NCBI GenBank assembly: GCA_944322845.1
Contig: CALUQE010000016.1
Span: 1-49,011 of the forward strand
Direction: 5' to 3'
Source: Candidatus Gastranaerophilales bacterium
Lineage (GTDB): Bacteria; Cyanobacteriota; Vampirovibrionia; Gastranaerophilales; Gastranaerophilaceae
DNA length: 49,011 nucleotides
Shown: positions 43,253 to 49,011 of the stretch, piece after piece
Layout: every line of letters starts with the position of its first letter
Numbering within the stretch: position 1 is the first letter of the stretch
Notes under the pieces: generated by a model
Seen by the model: the letters and a program-made list of their open reading frames with translations, nothing else
Database searches by the model: none
Told to the model about the DNA's origin: nothing
Translations under genes and position numbers: made by a program

Positions 43253-43957
43253 ATGGAAGATATAAAAAAGATTGTAGAAGAGTGTAATTTAAAACATATT
43301 GCAATAATTATGGACGGCAACAGGCGCTGGGCAAAAGAGAGAAATCTCCCGTCAGCTTTCGGACACAAAAAGGGAGTTGATGCCTTAAAAGCTGCTATGA
43401 GAGCTTGTGATGATTTTGGAGTTAAATATTTAACAGTCTACGCTTTTTCTACAGAAAACTGGAACAGAAAACCGGAGGAAGTAAGTTTTCTTATGGATTT
43501 GCTTGCCCAGACTCTAAAAAATGAATTGAAAGAAATGAATGAGAATAATGTTGTAATTTCATTTATCGGTGATACGACAAAATTAAGCCCGAAGTTACAG
43601 GAAATTCTGCAAAATTCCGTAGATACAACAAAAAATAATACCGGAGTTAATTTGCAAATAGCATTCAATTACGGTGCCAGAGATGAAATCGTTCACGCAG
43701 TTAAGGAAATTATTGCCTCCGGAGAAAAAGAGATAACGGAAGAGACCATTTCAAAACACTTATATACAAAAAATATTCCTGATCCGGATTTGCTTATAAG
43801 AACCGGCGGCGAGATGAGAGTCTCTAATTACCTTTTATGGCAGATAGCTTATTCGGAATTTATAGTAATGGAAAAGTTCTGGCCTGAGTTTGATAAAGAA
43901 GCTATGGCGGATTGTATACTGGAGTACCGGCGCAGGAACAGAAGATTCGGAAAATAA
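43253..43957 (+). CDS. uppS: Undecaprenyl diphosphate synthase
   Basis: 234 residues. Cis-prenyltransferase that makes the C55 lipid carrier for peptidoglycan and other glycans. Motifs: HIAIIMDGNRRWAKERNLPSAFGHKKG (catalytic Asp and diphosphate-binding), FSTENWNRKPEEV, and the C-terminal DLLIRTGGEMRVSNYLLWQIAYSE. Length is normal. Ribosome site AAGGAA. Last gene of the M16-MpaA-uppS set; the 56-bp tandem repeat begins 6 bases after the stop. Confidence 0.97.
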   Translation: MEDIKKIVEECNLKHIAIIMDGNRRWAKERNLPSAFGHKKGVDALKAAMRACDDFGVKYLTVYAFSTENWNRKPEEVSFLMDLLAQTLKNELKEMNENNVVISFIGDTTKLSPKLQEILQNSVDTTKNNTGVNLQIAFNYGARDEIVHAVKEIIASGEKEITEETISKHLYTKNIPDPDLLIRTGGEMRVSNYLLWQIAYSEFIVMEKFWPEFDKEAMADCILEYRRRNRRFGK

Positions 43958-43962
43958 TTATA

Positions 43963-44126
43963 CTCAGGACTTTCTGATGGGTAGTTGCTATTCTGACTCA
44001 AATGCATTTACCCCACCCCTAAGTACTTCCAGATAGGTAGTTTCTATTCTAATTCAAATGCATTTACCCCACCCCTAAGTACTTCCTGATGGGTAGTTTT
44101 TATTCTAATTCAAATACATTTACCCT
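43963..44126. repeat. 56-bp tandem repeat, about 2.9 copies
   Basis: Cores fall at 44006-44014 and 44062-44070 (ATTTACCCC) and 44118-44126 (ATTTACCCT), exactly 56 bases apart. Each unit has GTAGT about 20 bases before the core, like the 53-bp array at 1-183, though the rest of the unit differs. It lies between uppS and the aldolase promoter. Units differ at a few positions. Confidence 0.93.
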
Positions 44127-44127
44127 C

Positions 44128-44156
44128 TTTACAATTGCCCCTTTTTGTAGTAATTT
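44128..44156 (+). promoter_or_regulatory. Probable promoter of the aldolase gene
   Basis: TTTACA (44128-44133), a 17-base spacer and TAATTT (44151-44156). The leader then forms AGAGGTT-TT-AACCTCT (about 44167-44182) before the AAGGAG ribosome site. The promoter begins one base after the last repeat unit. Confidence 0.5.
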
Positions 44157-44208
44157 TTACCATGTAAAGAGGTTTTAACCTCTATGTAAAAAAAGAAGGA
44201 GAACTCAT

Positions 44209-45168
44209 ATGAGTGAAAGAAAATTAGTCGGAACAGGCGAAATGTTCAAAAAAGCATTAGCTGGCGGTTACGCTATTGGTGCTTACAACGTTAACAACAT
44301 GGAAATCTTGCAAGGTATTGCAGAAGCTGCAGAAGAAACAAGATCTCCAATCATTCTTCAGGTTTCAGCAGGTGCAAGAAAATATGCTAACCAAACTTAT
44401 TTGATTAAGTTAGTAGAAGCAGCTCTTGCAACAACAACTGTACCTATAGCTTTACACCTTGACCACGGTGCTGATTTTGAAATTTGTAAAGCTTGTATTG
44501 ACGGCGGTTTCTCTTCTGTAATGATTGACGGAAGCAGATTCCCGTTAGAAGAAAATATTAAATTAACAAAACAGGTTGTTGATTACGCTCATCCGAGAGG
44601 AATTTCAGTTGAAGCTGAATTGGGTAAATTAGCAGGTGTTGAAGATGATGTAAAAGTTCATGCAAAAGATTCAACATATACAGATCCGGAAGAAGCTGCA
44701 AGATTCGTTAAAGAAACAGGTTGTGACTCTTTAGCAGTTGCAATCGGAACTTCTCACGGAGCTTACAAATTCAAAGGCGAAGCTAAGTTAGACTTTGAAA
44801 GATTAGCAGAAATTAAAAAAGCTGTTAACGAAATCGTAGGATATGATTATCCGTTAGTTCTTCACGGTTCATCTTCTGTTCCTGCAGAATTTGTTGCTAA
44901 ATGTAATAAATTCGGCGGTAACTTGCCTGATGCACAGGGTGTTCCGGAAGATATGCTTAACTACGCTTCTAAACACGGTGTTGCTAAGATTAACATCGAT
45001 ACAGACTTAAGATTAGCAATGACTTCTACAATCAGAGAGTTCTTCGTTGAACATCCTGAAAAATTCGATCCGCGTGAATATATGGGACCTGGCAGAACTG
45101 CTGTTAAAGAAATGGTTATCCACAAAATGCGCGACGTATTAGGAACAGCAGGTCACGCTGACGACTAG
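44209..45168 (+). CDS. fba: Fructose-1,6-bisphosphate aldolase, class II
   Basis: 319 residues. Zinc-dependent aldolase of glycolysis and gluconeogenesis. Motifs: AIGAYNVNNMEILQGI, LHLDHGADFEICKACIDGGFSSVMIDGS with catalytic Asp and zinc-ligand His, SVEAELGKLAGVED, AVAIGTSHGAYK and LHGSSSVP, then INIDTDLRLA. The length and the two-motif set fit the FbaA/GatY superfamily, long type. Strong AAGGAG and a compact codon choice suggest high expression. It is monocistronic, with a repeat array upstream and a terminator downstream. Confidence 0.96.
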   Translation: MSERKLVGTGEMFKKALAGGYAIGAYNVNNMEILQGIAEAAEETRSPIILQVSAGARKYANQTYLIKLVEAALATTTVPIALHLDHGADFEICKACIDGGFSSVMIDGSRFPLEENIKLTKQVVDYAHPRGISVEAELGKLAGVEDDVKVHAKDSTYTDPEEAARFVKETGCDSLAVAIGTSHGAYKFKGEAKLDFERLAEIKKAVNEIVGYDYPLVLHGSSSVPAEFVAKCNKFGGNLPDAQGVPEDMLNYASKHGVAKINIDTDLRLAMTSTIREFFVEHPEKFDPREYMGPGRTAVKEMVIHKMRDVLGTAGHADD

Positions 45169-45279
45169 TGGGGTAAATGAAGGGGAAATATATTGGTCTG
45201 CTTTTGGGTAAAGGTTACAGACTGATATAGAAACTCCAAAGACGCCTCAATGGTGTGACTACAGTTTAAAAGTAATTTG

Positions 45280-45308
45280 GCGGGCACAAACTAAAAGTTT
45301 GTGCCCGC
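45280..45308 (+). terminator. Strong hairpin terminator after fba
   Basis: GCGGGCACAAACT (45280-45292) pairs perfectly with AGTTTGTGCCCGC (45296-45308) across AAA. The following run is TTGCTTTAG, a poor T-tract, so it may be a terminator or a processing stem. It lies about 110 bases after the fba stop; that interval contains one reverse ATTTACCCC (45170-45178). Confidence 0.65.
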
Positions 45309-45363
45309 TTGCTTTAGAATTTAACATAGTGCAATATTAATGTCAGAGGAGTGTTTTCTGTGT

Positions 45364-45369
45364 TATAAT
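45364..45369 (+). promoter_or_regulatory. TATAAT box, six bases before the PurD-like start
   Basis: TGTTATAAT, an extended -10 form like that of ruvC, ends 6 bases before the ATG at 45376. The predicted transcript starts at or near the start codon, so the mRNA would be leaderless. The -35 region is poor. Confidence 0.5.
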
Positions 45370-45375
45370 GCCTTT

Positions 45376-46614
45376 ATGCGAAAGAAAATTTTGATTATAG
45401 GAAACGGGGCTAAAGAGTATGCTTTAGCCAAGAAATTATCAGAAAAGCACGAAATTTATATAACACCTGCTTCTGATACTTTGAAAGAGTTTGCGCAGTG
45501 TGTTGATATAAGAGAGGATAATCCTGCAGAGCTGTTGGAATTTGTTATGGAAAACGGCATTGATATGACAATTCCGATTTCATTAACTGCACTGAAAACT
45601 GATATTGTGGATTTGTTTAATAATAACAGGCAAAAAATCTTTGCGCCTGACAAAAATGCTGCAAAAATCGTTTTTGATAAAGCTCTGGCTAAAAAGATTT
45701 TGTATAAACTGAGGATTCCTACGCCTAAGTTTGGAATTTTTGAAAAACAAAATATGGTGCTGGATTATATCAAGAACCAGAAAACACCTTTTGTGTTAAA
45801 GACAGATGATTCAAACAGTGCGGCGGTATTTACTTCTTTTCAGAGTGCAAAAACTCTTATTGAATCAAGCTTTATAGAAAAGAATAAACGTGTAATTATA
45901 GAAGATTATGTGTACGGAACTCCGTTTTCTTTTTACACAATAACAGACGGATATAAGGCGCTGCCTATCGGTTCTTCAATAACTTATAAGCATTATCTGG
46001 AAGGCGAAGGCGGTCAGTTGACAAGCGGAATGGGGTCTTGCTCTCCGAATTATAAGCTTACGACTGAAAACGAATATTTCCTTATGGATAATGTTATCTA
46101 TCCTACGCTTGATTATCTGGAAATAGAAGGCAACCCGTATCTGGGAATACTCGGCGTGAACGGAATTTTAACAGAAGACGGCGGAATTCAGATACTGGGC
46201 TGGCAGTCCTTTATGCAGGATTGCGACGCGCCTTCACTGTTAGAAATTCTTGACGAAGATTTGTACAGCCTTTTTTATTCTTGTGTGATAGGTTCTTTCA
46301 GTGACGAGGTCGAATATATTAAAAACAAGGATTTATTTGCTTCTTCTCTTGTTCTAACCTGCAGGAATAAAAATAATAAGGAGAATATTATTCAAGGGCT
46401 TGATAATGTTGATGATGAGACGGTTGTTATATTTTATCCGTCAGTATCAAAAAACAGGTATTTAGAATATGAAGCCAACGAGGGGGCTGTTCTTTCTTTG
46501 ACAACTACCTCCGGAACTGCTGCGAGAGCTGTAAGCCGTATGTATGATGAAGCAGAAGATATTTCATTTGAATCTGTATATTATAGAAAAGATATTTGTA
46601 AATTAAAAATTTAA
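45376..46614 (+). CDS. PurD-like ATP-grasp protein, divergent
   Basis: 412 residues from ATG 45376. The N-terminus RKKILIIGNGAKEYALAKKL matches the GAR synthetase start (VLVIGSGGREHALAWKL), and the ATP-grasp core contains FVLKTDDSNSAAVF, IIEDYVYGTPFSFYTI and GGQLTSGMGSCSP (PurD: GGMGAYSP). The family EFNxRFGDPE motif that binds metal and substrate is replaced by ILGWQSFMQDCDAP, and the C-terminal third is poorly conserved. PurD makes glycinamide ribonucleotide in purine synthesis. This one may be a diverged PurD or have another amine-ligase role; no other pur gene is in the window. Confidence 0.75.
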   Translation: MRKKILIIGNGAKEYALAKKLSEKHEIYITPASDTLKEFAQCVDIREDNPAELLEFVMENGIDMTIPISLTALKTDIVDLFNNNRQKIFAPDKNAAKIVFDKALAKKILYKLRIPTPKFGIFEKQNMVLDYIKNQKTPFVLKTDDSNSAAVFTSFQSAKTLIESSFIEKNKRVIIEDYVYGTPFSFYTITDGYKALPIGSSITYKHYLEGEGGQLTSGMGSCSPNYKLTTENEYFLMDNVIYPTLDYLEIEGNPYLGILGVNGILTEDGGIQILGWQSFMQDCDAPSLLEILDEDLYSLFYSCVIGSFSDEVEYIKNKDLFASSLVLTCRNKNNKENIIQGLDNVDDETVVIFYPSVSKNRYLEYEANEGAVLSLTTTSGTAARAVSRMYDEAEDISFESVYYRKDICKLKI

Positions 46615-46728
46615 CTTAATATTTCTTAATAATTCTTAAGAAAAAAGGCAATTTTATAATTCACAAATACTTTATATATATATCAAACACAAAATAATTA
46701 TACAGAGGATAATAAAAGGAGTACACTA

Positions 46729-46920
46729 ATGGCAAGAGTATTGATTTCAATGCCTGAAAGTTTCTTAGGCAAGATTGATGAAGTTGCGGAAAACGAAAGC
46801 AGATCACGTTCAGAACTTATTAGGGAAGCTTTGAGAAGTTACATAACACGTTCTCAGGTTCGTAATAACACTCTGGCTGATAAAAACGCAAGAATTTTAG
46901 AGGCACTGCTGGACGGGTAA
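46729..46920 (+). CDS. Ribbon-helix-helix DNA-binding protein (CopG/MetJ type)
   Basis: 63 residues. ARVLISMPESFLGKIDEVAENESRSRSELIREALRSYI is a complete ribbon-helix-helix domain: a beta strand then two helices, binding DNA as a dimer. The tail is short. Such proteins act as repressors or antitoxins. AAAGGAG precedes the ATG. No toxin gene follows; the next 250 bases hold only hairpins (CCGGA/TCCGG at about 46949-46964) and a purine-rich stretch. It is probably a stand-alone regulator; its operator is unknown. Confidence 0.92.
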   Translation: MARVLISMPESFLGKIDEVAENESRSRSELIREALRSYITRSQVRNNTLADKNARILEALLDG

Positions 46921-47082
46921 GCTTACCTTAAGGCAAGTTGAATGAAGGCCGGATATCTGTCCGGTATTTATTCATACCCGGGAGGGGATTTAGTTAGATA
47001 CGAGACGAAAGCACGAGGAAAAAACGCGAGGAAACGAGAAGAGAAAACGTAAAAAGGAAAAACACGCAAACAAAACAACCAT

Positions 47083-47115
47083 GGGAATTCTTAAACAAAA
47101 GAGTTCCCTTTTTCT
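47083..47115 (+). terminator. Intrinsic terminator before the MFS gene
   Basis: GGGAATTCTT (47083-47092) pairs with AAGAGTTCCC (47099-47108), one G-T pair, followed by TTTTTCT. It ends transcripts from the ribbon-helix-helix gene region. Confidence 0.8.
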
Positions 47116-47133
47116 TTTATAAATGGAGAAAAT

Positions 47134-47162
47134 TTGACACAAGCGCCTGTTAGCGGTAAATT
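47134..47162 (+). promoter_or_regulatory. Promoter of the MFS gene, apparently leaderless
   Basis: TTGACA (47134-47139), a 17-base spacer and TAAATT (47157-47162). The ATG at 47172 begins 9 bases after the -10 box, so the transcript start would fall at the start codon or just before it. No ribosome site is possible upstream. Confidence 0.55.
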
Positions 47163-47171
47163 TACATAGGT

Positions 47172-48404
47172 ATGAAAAACGGGCGTATAAAATTTATACT
47201 GATATTTATCGGGGCATTGTTTTATTTCTTTGCAAATTTTCAAAGAATAGCAATTCCGGGTGCTGTGTTTGATGTGCTGCAGCACGAACTTAAGGTTAGT
47301 GCTCCTTTTATTACAGCTTTTGGTGCGATTTTTATGTATGTTTATGCTTGCAGTCAGCTTGTTAATGGTGTTCTGGTTGACAGATACGGCGGGTTAAGGG
47401 TAATGATGGCAGGCGGCGTTGTTCTGGCACTCGGTTGTCTTTTGTTTCCGGTAACTTCCAATCTGGCATTAATGTATTTTTCGCGTGCTCTTGTGGGGCT
47501 TGGCGGAAGTATGTTTTATTTGAGTTTGATAAGAGAGTTAAAGGAATGCTTTTCGGACAAAAATTTCGGTATTGCAATTTCGGTAATGCTTTGTATCGGG
47601 TATTCCGGCGGGATTGCGGCTAATGCTCCGTTTGTTTTTGCAATGAATTATCTTAGCTGGCGTGAAATTTTATTTATTCTGGCGGGTGTTGTTGTTGCGG
47701 CACTTTTAATTTTTGTTCTTTTGTCTGCAAAGATTAAATTCCCTGAAATTAATAAAAACGTTAAATTAAGAACGCTGCCGTTCAGACTTGTATTGCATAA
47801 AAAACACAACAGAAATTTATTCAGTTTTGCCTGCTGTAATTTTGGTATATCTTATGCTATACAGGCGATTCTGGGTAAGAAATTCCTTGAAGATTTCTGT
47901 TTAATGTCCTCTTCAAAGGCGGCGATGGTGCTTTCCGGAATGGCGGTTATTGCGGCTGTATTTAATATTGTTAATGCCGCGTTTTGCAAAATGTGTCATA
48001 ATCACAGGGTTATTTTTCTCAAAAATGCTTCTGTTATAACATTTGTTTCGCTTTTATTAATTTGTATATTCCTGATATTTAATATCAGAACGAATGCGGT
48101 TGCAGTAATATTCTGCATTCTTGCTGCCAATGCGAGTCTTACGTCTCTTCTGGTTCCGGTATTGCATCTTACGAACAGAAAAATGGTATCCGGAACTGCT
48201 GTCAGCATAATGAATTTCGGATTCTTTATGATGGTTGGTATTTTAGGAACAGCGGCAGGATTTTTGCTTAACATATTTGCTCCGCAAAAGCTTGGCAATG
48301 TTCTTGTGTATTCAAATAAATCTTACCTGCTTGTGTTCGGGTTGTTCTTTATAATCAGTGTTTTTGAAATGTACAAAGCGATGAAGCTTTCTAACAAATA
48401 TTAA
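47172..48404 (+). CDS. MFS transporter
   Basis: 410 residues with about 12 membrane helices. LVNGVLVDRYGGLRVMMAGG has the MFS motif A form (G-x-x-x-D-R-x-G-x-R) between helices 2 and 3, and ALVGLGGSMFYLSLIRELKECF fits helix 4 of the motif B/C region. Substrate unknown; organic anion or sugar-phosphate transport would be typical for the group. The N-terminal KFILIFIGALFYFFANFQRIAIPG is the first helix. No nearby metabolic gene indicates a substrate. Followed at once by repeat copy C. Confidence 0.9.
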   Translation: MKNGRIKFILIFIGALFYFFANFQRIAIPGAVFDVLQHELKVSAPFITAFGAIFMYVYACSQLVNGVLVDRYGGLRVMMAGGVVLALGCLLFPVTSNLALMYFSRALVGLGGSMFYLSLIRELKECFSDKNFGIAISVMLCIGYSGGIAANAPFVFAMNYLSWREILFILAGVVVAALLIFVLLSAKIKFPEINKNVKLRTLPFRLVLHKKHNRNLFSFACCNFGISYAIQAILGKKFLEDFCLMSSSKAAMVLSGMAVIAAVFNIVNAAFCKMCHNHRVIFLKNASVITFVSLLLICIFLIFNIRTNAVAVIFCILAANASLTSLLVPVLHLTNRKMVSGTAVSIMNFGFFMMVGILGTAAGFLLNIFAPQKLGNVLVYSNKSYLLVFGLFFIISVFEMYKAMKLSNKY

Positions 48405-48410
48405 TGGTTG

Positions 48411-49011
48411 CTGCAGGCAGGGCCTGCCCTCTTTCGCTCGCTATCGTTATGCAAACGCATAACACGCTCGCGGCGCGAAGGCTTGTTAGTTCTGACAGTG
48501 GCGGCGCCCTCCCGAGCGTTCCTTAGCGAGGGTCAAAGTGCGGGTTTACCCGCAACATCCATTCGATTTTATGCTCGTAAGAGCATTGTAAACAACAAAG
48601 TTTCTTCTTTTTTTCTTCGTTTTTTCTTCTTTCATTTTCAAAGAAGAAAAAATGAAGAAATAATTTGTTTGTACTTTTCTTTCTCTTTTGTTGCGAAATA
48701 AAGAGTTTTTCAAAAAACTTTCAAGCTTGTAGTCATACCTACAAACCTAATACATTTACCCTCGCGATTGTTTTCAACGCTCTTACGAGCGATAGTTTGA
48801 ATGGCTGTAGCAGGCAGAGCCTGCACTCATACGCTCGCTATCGTTATGCTGACGCATAACACGCTCGCGGCGCGAAGACTTGTTAGTTCTGACAGCGGCG
48901 AAGCCCTCCCGAGCGTTTTTTAGCGAGGGTCAAAGTGCGGGTTCACCCGCAACATCCATTTGGTTTTATGCTCGTAAGAGCATTGTAAACAATAAAGTTT
49001 CTTCTTTTTTG
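48411..49011. repeat. Large composite palindromic repeat, copy C (two modules, inverted)
   Basis: Starting 6 bases after the MFS stop, two modules (48411-48655 and 48767-49011) are tandem copies of the same sequence: GCAGGC.. hairpin, TTATGC/GCATAA stem, CGCTCGCGGCGCGAAG, CCCTCCCGAGCG, CGGGT..ACCCGCAACATCCAT and GCTCGTAAGAGCATTGTAAACAA, then TTCTTC-rich arms. Orientation is opposite to copy B. Between the modules lies a single unit related to the 53-bp array (GTAGT, then ATTTACCC, 48730-48761). No credible gene is present; the region runs off the window edge. Confidence 0.9.

Noticed and set aside
46729..46920. Toxin-antitoxin pair
   Set aside because: The ribbon-helix-helix gene has no toxin gene on either side; the neighbours are a PurD-like enzyme and an MFS transporter.
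46985..47082. Possible small basic peptide in the purine-rich stretch after the ribbon-helix-helix gene
   Set aside because: All three frames lack a start codon with a ribosome site; the Lys/Arg composition follows from the purine bias.

Overview
The window is an AT-rich, gene-dense bacterial chromosome segment of about 49 kb with roughly 45 protein genes. I see no tRNA, rRNA, CRISPR array, transposase or prophage gene. The gene content points to an anaerobe: rubrerythrin, the iron-sulphur serine dehydratase SdaAB/SdaAA, a class II aldolase and a DUF2229 dehydratase-activase-like protein. A FliA/WhiG-type sigma factor, short proteins with an N-terminal F-x-G motif and many dispersed palindromes make a gut Vampirovibrionia/Melainabacteria (Gastranaerophilales) genome my best guess. 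That placement is inference; low-GC Clostridia are the main alternative.

Layout. 1-2460: a 53-bp tandem repeat, then a zinc-ribbon/RGG/AT-hook protein, rimM and trmD in one overlapping operon. 2620-9010: an EF-hand protein with a guanidine-deiminase (pentein) domain, a uridine-kinase-like gene, a MacB-type permease, DUF2229, ruvC and a membrane-anchored DUF4145-like protein. 9007-14601: a SWIM-SNF2 ATPase, then an exported protein, lspA and rluD. 14712-19507: receiver-sdaAB-sdaAA, pheS, a sigma factor and a Fic AMP-transferase. 19529-25481: hemW and the wall/division block murC-murB-ddl-ftsQ. 25613-30081: two unknown proteins, cysK-cysE and tyrS. 30082-37121: a large palindromic repeat, a leader peptide with tandem Trp codons before an unknown membrane protein, rubrerythrin, rarA, two GT-C glycosyltransferases and rpsT. 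37315-43957: a very acidic HerA-like/Tudor protein, a DUF6973-like protein, an M16 homologue, an MpaA-like peptidase and uppS. 43963-49011: a 56-bp tandem repeat, class II aldolase, a divergent PurD-like ATP-grasp, a ribbon-helix-helix protein, an MFS transporter and another copy of the large palindromic repeat.

Most unusual signals. (1) The 9-mer ATTTACCCC (or its complement) occurs 14 times where about 0.3 would be expected by composition. It seeds two tandem arrays and lies in frame inside murC and hemW. (2) An 85-bp palindromic element sits in frame inside hemW and has a close copy between cysK and tyrS. (3) A roughly 350-bp composite palindrome occurs in at least three places. (4) A consensus promoter precedes an 18-residue leader peptide with adjacent Trp codons and two mutually exclusive hairpins, upstream of a protein that itself has no Trp. 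(5) A 580-residue protein joins two canonical EF-hands to a pentein catalytic domain. (6) Three genes appear to be transcribed leaderless from promoters touching their start codons.
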